Assembly: GCF_017312725.1 (NCBI RefSeq)
Contig: NZ_BOPO01000127.1
Coordinates: 50,480 to 114,479 of the forward strand
Length of the DNA stretch: 64,000 nucleotides
Origin: Actinocatenispora comari
Lineage (GTDB): Bacteria; Actinomycetota; Actinomycetes; Mycobacteriales; Micromonosporaceae
Reading direction: 5' to 3'
A program made the translations under genes and the position numbers. Under the pieces are notes generated by a model. That model worked only from the letters and a program-made list of their open reading frames with translations, did no database searches and was not told the origin of the DNA. Below, piece by piece: positions 16,599 through 26,579 of the stretch (position 1 is its first letter; every line of letters begins with the position of its first letter).

Positions 16599-17065
16599 GG
16601 TCCGCGTTCCTCCCGGGTTGCGGGTGTGGGCTGCCGACAGCTTATTACTCGCCGGTAGCACGTGGGGTTCGGCCCGCCGCCCGACCGGCCGGCCGCAGCG
16701 GAGCGCGACCGGTTTGTCCGATCGAGCGCGCGAACCCGTGATCTCCGGCCGAACGGGCCCGATCCGACGCTCACACCCTACGTGTTCACCCCGCGCAACC
16801 TGGCGTTCCGCACTCATCGGTACGGACGGTGTTTGCGTGACCGCCGTCGGTGGTATCGCGTTAGCAGTAGAGGTTGTTGCGAGGTCCGGGCACCGCACGC
16901 GGACCGCGCAACAGGCCCGCAAGGCGCCAGGGGCGGTCCCGGAATCCGTCCGGACTTCGGGACGGGCCCGCAACGGAGCCGCCGGTCGGTGGTTCCCGGC
17001 CGCGGCTCGTACGGAGCCGAGCGGCCGGCGATCCCGCCGCCGCGGCCGAGGAGGTACCCGCAGTC
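16599..17065. promoter_or_regulatory. Divergent intergenic region with one long hairpin
   Basis: No convincing gene is present. A TAAGCT box at 16639-16644 (minus strand) could be the -10 of the Fe-S reductase gene. GTTGCGAGGTCCG (16876-16888) and CGGACCGCGCAAC (16900-16912) form an inverted repeat with 12 of 13 positions paired; its role is unknown. GAGGAGG at 17048-17054 is the ribosome site of the next gene. Confidence 0.4.
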
Positions 17066-17740
17066 ATGCGCAGTCCGTACACGCTGGATGATCCGCCGCC
17101 GCGCCAGCCACCGGCGGCGGTCGTCGAGGTGACGGCATGGGCGCTCGCCGCCGACATCTGGCACGGGCACCAGCCGGACAGCCTGCTCGGTACCGAGTGC
17201 GCCGAGTGTCACGGTTCGTGGCCGTGCCCGAGCTGGGAGGTCGCCGACTCGATCCTCGCCGACGTCTGCCCGCCCGGTACCACGCCGCGACGAGCCGCCG
17301 ACGCCGGGGCGGGCGGCCGGGTACCGCGGTCGGCGGCGCCGCCGCTGCGCCCCGCCACCGGGTCCGCAGCCGCGCCGGTGCACGCCGCGGTGCCGGCGAG
17401 CTCCACCGTCGCGGCCGCGCTGGCGCCGCCGGCCGAGCCCGCGCCGTCGCCGCACGCGGCGGAGCCCGAACTGCCCTCCCAGGGCACCGGGCGGCACGCC
17501 GTCGCCGCGGACCGGCCGTCGTTCGCGCAGCGTGCGGGCGGCCTGGTACCGGCGACCCGGTCCGGCACGCCGACCCGCGGCCGGCGCCGCCGGGCCGAGC
17601 CGACGGACGGTACCGAGGTGCCGATCGAGCGGTCGGCCGAGCGGCTGGTCGGGCACCGGGCCCGGGCCACCCAGGAGCTGCCGGTGCTGGGCAACCTGCC
17701 GCGCGCGTTGCGCGCCGCCGGGGACACCGGCCGGCACTGA
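17066..17740 (+). CDS. Uncharacterised protein with N-terminal Cys motif and low-complexity tail
   Basis: A 224-residue protein not assigned to a family. The N-terminal ~70 residues look folded and contain CAECHGSWPCPSWEVA with a further Cys in ADVCP: a small CxxC-x5-C metal-site-like cluster seen, in my memory, in short actinomycete proteins with a GxWPCP motif. The rest is Ala/Pro-rich and basic (GRRRRAEP) and probably disordered, with a short conserved-looking end ATQELPVLGNLPRALR. The ATG has a GAGGAGG site. It stands alone between the Fe-S reductase and the dnaK promoter. Confidence 0.6.
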   Translation: MRSPYTLDDPPPRQPPAAVVEVTAWALAADIWHGHQPDSLLGTECAECHGSWPCPSWEVADSILADVCPPGTTPRRAADAGAGGRVPRSAAPPLRPATGSAAAPVHAAVPASSTVAAALAPPAEPAPSPHAAEPELPSQGTGRHAVAADRPSFAQRAGGLVPATRSGTPTRGRRRRAEPTDGTEVPIERSAERLVGHRARATQELPVLGNLPRALRAAGDTGRH

Positions 17741-18041
17741 CGCCGCCACCGCGCCCGCCGCGGACGCCGCCACCGCGCCCCGCCGCGGACACCGGCCCGC
17801 GCCGGCGCCGCCACCGTGCCCCGGGGTGTCCTCCGCCACGGTCGCCGGGTGCGTTCCGCCACCCTCGGGGGGAATGAGGACCGGGGGTGCCGCGTTGTGT
17901 GACCATGAAGGTTGCGTGAGGCAGGCTCAACCCAAGTTGACGATCGGTGTTCGGTCGCGTCAACATTGAGCCAAGCGCACTCAACTTCGCCACATGGCAG
18001 CAGAAAACGGCCACCTGGCATCAGTAACGGAGGAAGCAAAC
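17741..18041 (+). promoter_or_regulatory. dnaK promoter region with imperfect repeats and HAIR
   Basis: The left part holds three copies of CGCCGCCACCGYGCC (starts 17741, 17765, 17806). On the right, TTGACG (17937-17942), 18 nt and CAACAT (17961-17966) make a plausible vegetative promoter. The HspR-type HAIR (17965-17985) overlaps its -10 end and start point. A further small palindrome, TCAAC-N4-GTTGA (17927-17940), overlaps the -35 box. A GGAGGAA ribosome site precedes the ATG at 18042. Confidence 0.65.
17965..17985. promoter_or_regulatory. HAIR element (HspR-binding inverted repeat) at dnaK
   Basis: TTGAG-N9-CTCAA: TTGAG at 17966-17970 and CTCAA at 17980-17984, with C and A at the inner flanks. 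The known HAIR consensus is CTTGAGT-N7-ACTCAAG. Repression by HspR, encoded as the last gene of this operon, follows from established work in Streptomyces and mycobacteria. Confidence 0.8.
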
Positions 18042-19921
<1,880 letters not shown>

Positions 19922-19925
<4 letters not shown>

Positions 19926-20710
19926 CCGAGCGCAAGTCAGCCGACGCAGGAAAGGTGCCCCCGGCCACCGGGGGCACCGGCCCGCGCGAGGACGAAGAGC
20001 AGGAGGAGCGGATAGTCGTGCGCGACCGGCGTCGCATCGACCCGAACGGCACAGCGCCCCGCGGCGGTACGGACACGGCCGCCCCGGCGTCGGCGAAGGC
20101 GGCGGACCAGCCGGCCGAGACGGCGGAGCCGAGCGAGGCCGGTACGTCGGAGGCGACCGCCGCGCCCGATGCCGGTGAGGTGGAGAAGTTGAGTACCGAG
20201 CTCGCCGAGCGCACCGCCGACCTGAAGCGGGTCGTCGCGGAGTACGCGAACTACCGGCGGCGGGTCGAGCGGGACCGCAACGTGGCCGCCGAGCAGGCGA
20301 CCGGCGCGGTGCTCGCGTCGCTGCTGCCGGTGCTGGACGACCTCGACCGGGCCCGCGAGCACGGCGACCTGGTCGGCCCGTTCGGTGCGGTCGCCGACCA
20401 GCTGACGTCGGTGTTGACCAAGGCGGGTCTCACGCCGTACGGCGAGGCCGGCGATCCGTTCGACCCGATGCACCATGAGGCGGTGGCGCACTCGCTGTCG
20501 CCGGACGTCACCGAGCCGACCTGCGTGATGGTGATGCGCCGCGGCTACCGGCACGGCGAGCGGATGCTGCGGCCGGCCATGGTCGCGGTCGCCGACCCCG
20601 ACCCGGACGCGCCGTCGACCGAGGCGGCCACCGAGTCGACCGCCTCGGCCGACGCCGGTGAGCAGCAGAAGAGCACGGACGAGCCGAGCACGGACGGGTC
20701 GGAGAGCTGA
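19922..20710 (+). CDS. grpE: Nucleotide exchange factor GrpE
   Basis: A 262-residue cytoplasmic dimeric exchange factor for DnaK. An N-terminal acidic/low-complexity extension of about 90 residues precedes a coiled coil (about 95-140: [20 protein letters not shown] and the [11 protein letters not shown] motif). The beta wing ends [28 protein letters not shown] disordered, Ser/Thr/Ala-rich tail of about 35 residues follows. It starts at a GTG within the dnaK stop (GTGA). Longer than E. coli GrpE because of both tails, as is common in actinomycetes. Confidence 0.95.
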
Positions 20711-20750
20711 CCGGTTCGATGCGTGGACAGGTGGAAGGGGGGCTGCTGCG

Positions 20751-21908
20751 GTGAGCCAACAGGACTGGCTGGAGAAGGACTACTACAAGGTCCTCGGGGT
20801 GCCGAAGGATGCGCCGGCGAGCGACATCAAGAAGGCCTTCCGCAAGCTGGCTCGGGAGCTGCACCCCGACCACAACCCCGGTGACGACGCCGCGCGCGAG
20901 CGGTTCAAGGACGTCTCCGAGGCATACTCCGTGCTCTCCGACGACAAGAAGCGCAAGGAGTACGACGAGACCAGGTCGCTGTTCGGCAGCGGCCTGGGCG
21001 GCCGGATGCCGGGCGGTGCGGCGGGTGGCGGCGGCATGCCGTTCGACCTGTCCGACCTGATCGGCAACGCGCAGAGCCGGGCGGGCGGGTTCACCGACCT
21101 GTTCGGTTCGCTGTTCGGCGGTGGGCGGCACAACGCGCCGCCGACCGACCGGATTGGCCGGGACATCGAGGCGGAGGTGTCGGTCGGGTTCACCGACGCG
21201 GTCCTCGGTACGACGCTGCCGCTGTCGCTGCGCTCGCCCGGCGTCTGCGACCTGTGCCACGGCACCGGGGCGAAGCCGGGCACGTCGCCGCGCACCTGCC
21301 CGACCTGTCACGGCAGCGGGCTGACGTCCAGCAACCAGGGTGCGTTCAGCTTCTCCGAGCCGTGCAAGGACTGCTCCGGTACGGGGTCGATCATCGACGA
21401 GAAGTGCCCGGAGTGCCGGGGCAGCGGCGGCGTCACGAAGACCCGGACGATGTCGGTCCGGCTGCCGGCCGGGGTGTCCGACGGGCAGCGGATCCGGGTG
21501 CGCGGCAAGGGCGAGCCGGGTGGCCGCGGTGGCCCGGCCGGCGATCTGTACGTGCTGGTGCACGTCACGCCGGACGACCTGTTCGGCCGCGCCGGCAAGA
21601 ACATCACGCTGACCGTCCCGGTCACGTTCGCCGAGGCGGCGCTCGGCACCGACCTGCGGGTGCCCACAGTGGACGGTGTGGTCACCGTCCGGGTCCCGCC
21701 GGGTACGCCGAGCGGCCGGGTGCTGCGCGTCCGTGGCAAGGGCGTGCCGGCGAAGACCGGTGCCGGCGATCTGCTGGTGACGATCGACGTGTCGGTACCG
21801 CCGGAGCTGTCCGAGCGGGCCCGCAAGGCGCTGGCCGAGTTCGCCGCGGAGACGCCGGCGGCGCCGCGCGAGCGGATCGAGGCCCGGGTCCATCGGCAGG
21901 AGCACTGA
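20751..21908 (+). CDS. dnaJ: Chaperone DnaJ (type I Hsp40)
   Basis: A 385-residue J-protein. The J domain (about 10-75) carries the HPD motif in ELHPDHNPGDD. A Gly/Phe-rich linker follows, then four CxxCxGxG zinc repeats (CDLCHGTG, CPTCHGSG, CKDCSGTG, CPECRGSG, about 165-230) and the C-terminal substrate-binding beta domains. It stimulates DnaK ATPase and hands over substrates. Placed 40 bp after grpE; GTG start with a GGAAGGGGG ribosome site at 20733-20742. It corresponds to the operon-encoded DnaJ1 of mycobacteria. Confidence 0.96.
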   Translation: MSQQDWLEKDYYKVLGVPKDAPASDIKKAFRKLARELHPDHNPGDDAARERFKDVSEAYSVLSDDKKRKEYDETRSLFGSGLGGRMPGGAAGGGGMPFDLSDLIGNAQSRAGGFTDLFGSLFGGGRHNAPPTDRIGRDIEAEVSVGFTDAVLGTTLPLSLRSPGVCDLCHGTGAKPGTSPRTCPTCHGSGLTSSNQGAFSFSEPCKDCSGTGSIIDEKCPECRGSGGVTKTRTMSVRLPAGVSDGQRIRVRGKGEPGGRGGPAGDLYVLVHVTPDDLFGRAGKNITLTVPVTFAEAALGTDLRVPTVDGVVTVRVPPGTPSGRVLRVRGKGVPAKTGAGDLLVTIDVSVPPELSERARKALAEFAAETPAAPRERIEARVHRQEH

Positions 21909-21918
21909 GGAGGTCGGC

Positions 21919-22365
21919 ATGGCCACGGAGTTCTTCGTCAACATCGAGTCGACGTCGGATGCGAAGGTCATCGTCATCTCCGTCGCGGCTCGGATGGCCG
22001 GCATGCACCCGCAGACGCTCCGGCAGTACGACCGGCTCGGGTTGGTGCAGCCGGGCCGCACCGCGGGCGGCGGCCGGCGCTACAGCGCGCGGGACGTGGC
22101 TCTGCTGCGCGAGATCCAGCGACTGTCCCAGGAGGAGGGGGTCAACCTCGCCGGGATCAAGCGGATCATCGAGCTGGAGCAGGCCACCCGGTTGATGCAG
22201 TCGCGGGTCGCCGAGCTGGAGGAGCAGCTGCTGGAGGCGCGCCGCCAGCTGGCCGAGCTGCACGCCATGACCCCGTCGTACGGGCGGGATCTGGTGCCGA
22301 CCCAGGAGACGGCGCTGGTCGTCTGGCGTCCGCGCAACTCCTCGCAGCGGCGCCGCGACCGCTGA
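21919..22365 (+). CDS. hspR: Heat-shock repressor HspR (MerR family)
   Basis: A 148-residue MerR-type regulator. The HTH at about 15-60 includes VAARMAGMHPQTLRQYDRLG followed by GRRYSARDVALLREIQ; a helical stretch (about 85-125) comes next, then a short basic tail. HspR binds HAIR sequences and represses dnaK and clpB operons, using DnaK as co-repressor in Streptomyces. Both expected targets in this window have a HAIR. The GAGGAGGT ribosome site overlaps the dnaJ stop, 10 bp upstream, so it is the last gene of the operon. A 16-bp terminator stem follows. Confidence 0.93.
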   Translation: MATEFFVNIESTSDAKVIVISVAARMAGMHPQTLRQYDRLGLVQPGRTAGGGRRYSARDVALLREIQRLSQEEGVNLAGIKRIIELEQATRLMQSRVAELEEQLLEARRQLAELHAMTPSYGRDLVPTQETALVVWRPRNSSQRRRDR

Positions 22366-22389
22366 TCGAAAACACCCGAAAGCACCGGC

Positions 22390-22424
22390 ACACGGCCGGG
22401 GGACGACACGTCCCCCGGCCGTGT
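22390..22424 (+). terminator. Terminator hairpin after hspR
   Basis: ACACGGCCGGGGGACG (22390-22405) pairs perfectly with 22409-22424 across a 3-nt loop (16-bp stem). It ends the dnaK-grpE-dnaJ-hspR operon; there is no T-run, as is usual in GC-rich actinomycetes. Confidence 0.8.
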
Positions 22425-22594
22425 CCGTGTGTGTGGGCGGGAGTGTCGCACGTCCGAGTGGTCGGTATCGGGGAAACGTCGAAGAACGGGGTCAGCCCGG
22501 TGCTGCTGGGTAGCGTCGGTGACCGGAGCCGCCTTCGTGGTGGTGGCGGCGGCCGGCCGGTCGCCGCGGATCGCAACGAGAGGGACAACGGGTC

Positions 22595-22795
22595 ATGGGG
22601 ATGAAGGACAAGTTCGACGACATGAAGGACAAGGCCAAGGACATGCTCGGCGACCACAAGGACCAGGCCGAGCAGGGCATGGACAAGGGCCGCGACATGG
22701 CGAGCGAGAAAACCGGCGGCAAGTACGACGACAAGCTGGACAGCGCCGCCGACAAGGGCAAGGACTACCTGGGCAACATGGGCGACGACCACTGA
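22595..22795 (+). CDS. Small charged protein, MT0933-type/CsbD-like family
   Basis: A 66-residue, Lys/Asp/Gly-rich hydrophilic helix-forming protein: MGMKDKFDDMKDKAKDMLGD, with KTGGKYDDKLDSAADKGKDY in the C-terminal half. The family is often annotated as Rv0909/MT0933-like antitoxin, but no toxin gene is adjacent, so a stress or structural role is equally possible. The block T-GGKY-DK recurs in the next gene (23069), so the two are paralogues. It is followed by one of the few classical T-tailed terminators of the window. Confidence 0.7.
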   Translation: MGMKDKFDDMKDKAKDMLGDHKDQAEQGMDKGRDMASEKTGGKYDDKLDSAADKGKDYLGNMGDDH

Positions 22796-22818
22796 CGCCC
22801 ATCGGGGTCGAGCACGTC

Positions 22819-22857
22819 GGTCCTGGCCACACCCGTCGGTGTGGCCAGGACCTTTTT
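22819..22857 (+). terminator. Classical Rho-independent terminator
   Basis: GGTCCTGGCCACAC (22819-22832) pairs perfectly with GTGTGGCCAGGACC (22839-22852), followed by TTTTT (22853-22857). A 14-bp stem, 6-nt loop and T-run. Confidence 0.9.
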
Positions 22858-22991
22858 CGTACCCGGTCGGCAACCCTGCTGCTGCAACAGCCGGCAACCC
22901 TGGGATTCCCCGGGTTTCGGCCGGCCCGGCTGGGCATCCCGGTACTGGCCGGGCACCATGGAGTCCGACCGAGTTGTGGGAGGGCGACCCG

Positions 22992-23072
22992 ATGAGCGAG
23001 CGCCAGCGAGCGAATCATGAGCACTGCGCGTCGTGCCTCGTTGGGCTTCCGACGAAGGAGGAAGGCCGATGA
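22992..23072 (+). CDS. Possible 26-residue leader peptide overlapping the next gene
   Basis: An ATG with a GGGAGG ribosome site (22978-22983) opens a short frame, MSERQRANHEHCASCLVGLP then TKEEGR. Its TGA overlaps the next start as ATGA (23069-23072). It contains an HCASC cluster. The start region GAGCGAGCGCCAGCGAGCGAA resembles an intergenic motif I recall from many actinomycete genomes, so this may be a repeat and not a gene. If translated, it would couple to the downstream gene. Low confidence. Confidence 0.3.
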   Translation: MSERQRANHEHCASCLVGLPTKEEGR

Positions 23073-23401
23073 GTTTGTGGGAGAAGTTCGACGAGTTCGC
23101 CGACCGGGCCACCGAGCTGGCCGATAAGGCCACCGATCGGGCCCGCGGGCTCGCGGCCGAGCACAACGACAAGATCGACGCGAAGCTGGACCGTGCGGCC
23201 GGCTTCATCGACGAGAAGACCGGCGGGAAGTACTCCGACAAGATCGGCACCGGGGTCGGGCGGGCCAAGGAAGGCCTGGACCGGTTCGCCGAGCAGCAGC
23301 CCGCGCGTCCGGAGCAGAACAGCACCGACGAGGGCGGCGCCGGGGAGGGCGGGTCCGGTGCGGAGCAGAACGGCTCCGCCGGCTCGTCCGATCGCAGCTG
23401 A
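23069..23401 (+). CDS. Small charged protein, paralogue of the 22595 gene
   Basis: A 110-residue hydrophilic protein. The helical N-terminal ~75 residues contain WEKFDEFADRATELADKATD and AAGFIDEKTGGKYSDKIG, the second matching the EKTGGKYDDKLD block of the gene at 22595. A Gly/Ser/Glu-rich disordered tail follows. A strong GAAGGAGGAAG ribosome site precedes the ATG at 23069. Same MT0933-type family; function unknown. A long perfect hairpin at 23488-23520 lies between it and the convergent antiporter gene. Confidence 0.65.
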   Translation: MSLWEKFDEFADRATELADKATDRARGLAAEHNDKIDAKLDRAAGFIDEKTGGKYSDKIGTGVGRAKEGLDRFAEQQPARPEQNSTDEGGAGEGGSGAEQNGSAGSSDRS

Positions 23402-23487
23402 GCCACCTCCCGGCCGGGGGCGGCACCATCCGGCTCGGCGAGGACTGCTCGGCGGGGCCGCCACCACAGGGCGGAAACGGACGCAAA

Positions 23488-23520
23488 CCGCGCCGCGGCC
23501 GATCATCGGCCGCGGCGCGG
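23488..23520. terminator. Bidirectional terminator palindrome
   Basis: CCGCGCCGCGGCCGAT (23488-23503) pairs with 23505-23520 over 16 bp, a near-perfect palindrome between convergent genes. Confidence 0.75.
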
Positions 23521-23525
23521 TGGTG

Positions 23526-24914
23526 TCAGTGCACGTCGTCGCGTTCCGCGGCCTCGTCGAACTCGGCCGTCTCGTCCGCCGACGTTTCGCCCGTCGGGGT
23601 CTCGCCCGGTGGCCCGGCACCGGCCCGGCCGGTCGCGGCGCGGTGCGGTTCCGGAGCGTCCGATTCCGTCCGTGGTTCGGGCAACATGGCCGCCTGCTCC
23701 TCCGGTCCGATCAGGTCGTCGACCTCGATGGGGGCGCCTACCGGCACCGGCGTGGCGACCACCTTGGCCCGCCGGCGCGGCCGGCCGATGTCGGTGAGCC
23801 GGGCCAGCAACGGCCCGACCACCACGGTGATCATCACGTACGCGGTGGCCAGCGGCCCGATCTGTTTCTCGATCCCGGCGGCCACCGCCAGGCCGGCGAT
23901 GACGATCGAGAACTCTCCCCGTGGCGTCAACGCGAGCCCGGCCCGCCAGCGTCCGCGTGGTGCGATGCCGGCGCGTTTCGCCGCTATGTACCCGGTGGCC
24001 ACCTTCGTGCCCATCGTCACCACGGCCAACCCGACCGCCGGCAGCAGCACCGACGGGATCGACCGCGGATCGGTGTGCAGGCCGAAGAAGACGAAGAACA
24101 CCGCGGCGAACAGGTCGCGCAGCGGGCTGAGCAGCTGGCTGGCGTGCTCGGCGACCTCGCCGGACAGCGCGATGCCGACCAGGAACGCGCCGACCGCCGA
24201 CGACACCTTCAACCCCTGGGCGACGCCCGCGACCAGCAGCGTCAGGCCGAGCACGCCGAGCAGGAACGACTCGGCGTTCTTGGCCGAGACGAGCGCCGAG
24301 ATGAAACCGCCGTACCGGATCGCGACGACCAGTACGGCGGTGATGGTGAGGACGGCGATGCCCAACGTCAGGCCGCCCATCAGCAGGCCCGACCCGGCCA
24401 ACACCGCGGTCAGGATCGGCAGGTAGAGCGCCATCGCCAGGTCCTCGGTGACCAGCACCGACAGCACCGTCGGCGTCTCCCGGTTGCCCAGCCGGCCGAG
24501 GTCGGTCAGGACCTTCGCGATCACGCCGGACGAGGAGACCCAGGTGATGCCGGCCAGCACCACGGCGGCGACCGGGCCCCAGCCGAGGATCAAGGCGAGC
24601 GCGGCACCCGGTACCGCGTTGAACACCGCGTCGATCAGGCCGGACGGCGCGTGCCGCTTGAGGTTGCCGACCAGCTCGTCCGGTGAGTATTCGAGCCCCA
24701 GCATGACCAGCAGCAGGACGACGCCGATCTCCGAACCGGCCTCGGTGAACTCCTGGCTGGCCGACAGCGGCAGCAGCCCACCGTGGCCGAAGGCCAGCCC
24801 GGCGAGCAGGTAGAGCGGGATGGGGGTCAGGCCGATACGCCGGGCGAGTCGGCCGAGCAGGGCGAGGCCGAACAGCAGCGCACCGATTTCGGTGAGGAGT
24901 GCCGCGGTGTCCAC
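23526..24914 (-). CDS. CPA2 cation:proton antiporter (KefB-type)
   Basis: A 462-residue membrane protein with about 12-13 transmembrane segments in the first ~390 residues. The Na+/H+ exchanger fold shows in PIPLYLLAGLAFG, the TWVSSSGVIAKVL broken-helix region and the late LTPRGEFSIV motif. The last ~70 residues are acidic and probably cytoplasmic and disordered. GTG start, 3 bp downstream of the stop of the TrkA-C-type regulatory gene, so the two form an operon. It probably exchanges K+ or Na+ for protons under control of the partner. Confidence 0.9.
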   Translation of the reverse strand: MDTAALLTEIGALLFGLALLGRLARRIGLTPIPLYLLAGLAFGHGGLLPLSASQEFTEAGSEIGVVLLLVMLGLEYSPDELVGNLKRHAPSGLIDAVFNAVPGAALALILGWGPVAAVVLAGITWVSSSGVIAKVLTDLGRLGNRETPTVLSVLVTEDLAMALYLPILTAVLAGSGLLMGGLTLGIAVLTITAVLVVAIRYGGFISALVSAKNAESFLLGVLGLTLLVAGVAQGLKVSSAVGAFLVGIALSGEVAEHASQLLSPLRDLFAAVFFVFFGLHTDPRSIPSVLLPAVGLAVVTMGTKVATGYIAAKRAGIAPRGRWRAGLALTPRGEFSIVIAGLAVAAGIEKQIGPLATAYVMITVVVGPLLARLTDIGRPRRRAKVVATPVPVGAPIEVDDLIGPEEQAAMLPEPRTESDAPEPHRAATGRAGAGPPGETPTGETSADETAEFDEAAERDDVH

Positions 24915-24917
24915 CGG

Positions 24918-25427
24918 CTACCCCGTCTGGCCGTGCGCGATGATGTCGGCCACCCCGTCGACGCCCTCGCGGGTACCGACGACGACCATCAGGTCGCCGC
25001 CGGCCAGCCGGAAGTCCGGGGTCGGCGACGCGAGCGCCTCGCCGTGCCGGAGCACCGCGACGATGGAGGCGCCGGTACGGGTGCGGGCCTGGGTGTCGCC
25101 CATCGGCCGGCCGGCGAACGGGGAGCCGGCCCGCACCGGGATCTGCTCGATCACCAGGGTGCCGGACACCTGGTCGTGCAGCCCGGCGAGCTGGCTGAGC
25201 ACCCGGGACGCGTCCAGGATCACCGCGAGGGCGTCGGCCTCGTCGTCGGTCAGCGGCACCGTGTCGCTGCTTTCGTCGGGGTCCTCCGGGTCGTACACGA
25301 TCAGGTCGCGTTGCCCCGATCGGTGGGTGATGACCCCGATCCGACGACCGGACGTGGTGGCTAGGTCGTGCCGTACGCCGATGCCTGGTAGCACGGCCTT
25401 CTCGACCCGTACCCGCACGGTGTTCAC
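24918..25427 (-). CDS. TrkA-C domain regulatory subunit of the antiporter
   Basis: A 169-residue cytoplasmic protein. The C-terminal ~75 residues form a TrkA-C/RCK ligand-binding domain (VRAGSPFAGRPMGD, IVAVLRHGE, LAGGDLMVVVGTREGV). The N-terminal ~80 residues resemble KhtT/AmhM-type regulators that gate partner antiporters in response to nucleotides or ions. It lies 3 bp upstream of the antiporter. GTG at 25427 is chosen from the conserved start MNTVRVRVEKAVLPGIG; GAGGAA lies upstream at a slightly long distance, so the start is tentative. Confidence 0.8.
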   Translation of the reverse strand: MNTVRVRVEKAVLPGIGVRHDLATTSGRRIGVITHRSGQRDLIVYDPEDPDESSDTVPLTDDEADALAVILDASRVLSQLAGLHDQVSGTLVIEQIPVRAGSPFAGRPMGDTQARTRTGASIVAVLRHGEALASPTPDFRLAGGDLMVVVGTREGVDGVADIIAHGQTG

Positions 25428-25572
25428 CGCCTTGTGTTCCTCTGACTTGGCCGGAGTGGCAACCCTACAAGGTGAGCATGGGCGCCTCGTTCGTGCTTGA
25501 TTTGCCCGATCGGGCGGTACGGGTCCGTTTCGCCGGCGGTCGTTCGGGGTGCTGGTTCGGGGGTGCTGGTGT
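25428..25572. other. Left part of the 501-bp gene-free region at 25428-25928
   Basis: Upstream of the antiporter regulatory gene I see only its leader (GAGGAA near 25440) and no other recognisable element before the dispersed repeat copy B begins. After copy B (to about 25870) the remaining ~55 bp before the TetR stop are G-rich and featureless. Confidence 0.4.
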
Positions 25573-25870
25573 AGGCCACCTCTGTTCGTGGTTCGACCCC
25601 TTGGGGGGGAATCGTGGGGAGGGGCTTCGCCCCTCCCCACACCCCTCCCCGTCAAGGGGGCCTTCGCCCCCTTGACCATCCCCCGTCGGGGTAGCGGGGA
25701 CGAGGTCCGGACGCCGCCTGGCCGTCTCGGAAGGTCGGGGCCCGGTGATCGGTGCTGACGCTGCCTGGCCGTTTCGGAAGGTCGGGGAACGGTGGCCGGG
25801 TTCGGACGCCGCTTGGCCGTCTCGGAGCGTCGGGGGCCGGTGATCGGTGCTGACGCTGCCGGGCCCGCTT
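25573..25870. repeat. Dispersed REP-like element, copy B, with expanded 47-48-bp tandem units
   Basis: It starts with the same AGGCCACCTCTGTTCG as copy A. Hairpin 1 is 25614-25640 (GTGGGGAGGGG/CCCCTCCCCAC, loop CTTCG). The ACCCCTCCCC linker leads to hairpin 2 at 25651-25676 (GTCAAGGGGG/CCCCCTTGAC). Direct repeats beginning GACGCCGCCTGGCCGTCTCG follow, starting at 25710, 25757, 25805 and 25852. No open frame here looks like a gene on composition or start signals. The match to 9493-9700 is near-exact in the hairpin module. Confidence 0.78.
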
Positions 25871-25928
25871 CGGGATGTGGGGTCATGGGTGCGCGGGGTC
25901 GTCTCGGGGCGTCGGGGGTTGGGGTGGG

Positions 25929-26579
25929 TCAGGGGGTGGGGGTGTCGAGGTGGAGGGCGTTGGGGAGTGGGGGGAGGGCGGCGCGGCCGGTGAGCAGGGC
26001 GCGGGTGGTGTCGGCGGCTCGGGTGACGGCCAGTTCGGCGCCGTCGGGGCCGGGGCCGAACGTGCCGAGCTGGGCCATCACGGCGTGGCCGTGCGCGGTG
26101 GTGGCGACGGCGAGGGCGAGCGAGCCGGCGCGGTCCGGGTCGCCGTCGGAGAGGGCGAGGGCGGCGCCCAGGAAGGCGTCCTTGAGCGGTCCGGTGGCGC
26201 GGAGGAGTTCGGGATGCCGGAGCCGGTCGAGCTTGCCGCCGAACGCCGCCTCGAACAGCGCCCGCTGGTCGACCCCGAACCGGACGTACCCGCGGGCGGC
26301 GGCGACGAGCGCCTCGGTGGGCGTGTGCGCGTCGGCCGACTCGGCGGTGACCGTGTCGTTCAGCACCTCGCAGGCGCGTACGGCGACGGCGGCGAGCAGG
26401 TCGTCCCGGTCGGCGAAGTGCCGGTACGGTGCGCTGACCGCGACGCCGAGCCGCCGGCTCGCCTCGGCCAGCGAGAAGCCGGCGACGCCGCGCTCGGCGA
26501 TCAGCTCGACCGCGGTGTCGACCAGCGCGGCGCGCAGGTCGCCGTGGTGGTAGTGCTGCTTCTTGCCGGCTCGACGCAC
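25929..26579 (-). CDS. TetR/AcrR-family regulator with WHG-type C-terminal domain
   Basis: A 216-residue regulator. The N-terminal HTH is at about 10-60 (YHHGDLRAALVDTAVELIAERG then VAVSAPYRHFADRDDLLAAV). The C-terminal ligand domain (about 90-195) fits the TetR_C WHG type (AFGGKLDRLRHPELLRATG). GTG start with TAACCT (26586-26591) 6 nt upstream and no ribosome site, so probably leaderless. It sits 92 bp downstream of an aldo/keto reductase gene on the same strand. Its target is unknown; the repeat region downstream separates it from the antiporter genes. Confidence 0.85.
   Translation of the reverse strand: MRRAGKKQHYHHGDLRAALVDTAVELIAERGVAGFSLAEASRRLGVAVSAPYRHFADRDDLLAAVAVRACEVLNDTVTAESADAHTPTEALVAAARGYVRFGVDQRALFEAAFGGKLDRLRHPELLRATGPLKDAFLGAALALSDGDPDRAGSLALAVATTAHGHAVMAQLGTFGPGPDGAELAVTRAADTTRALLTGRAALPPLPNALHLDTPTP

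Noticed and set aside
16861..16920. tRNA-like fold suggested by a long hairpin
   Set aside because: Only one stem is present; no T-loop (GTTCRA) or anticodon arm can be built.
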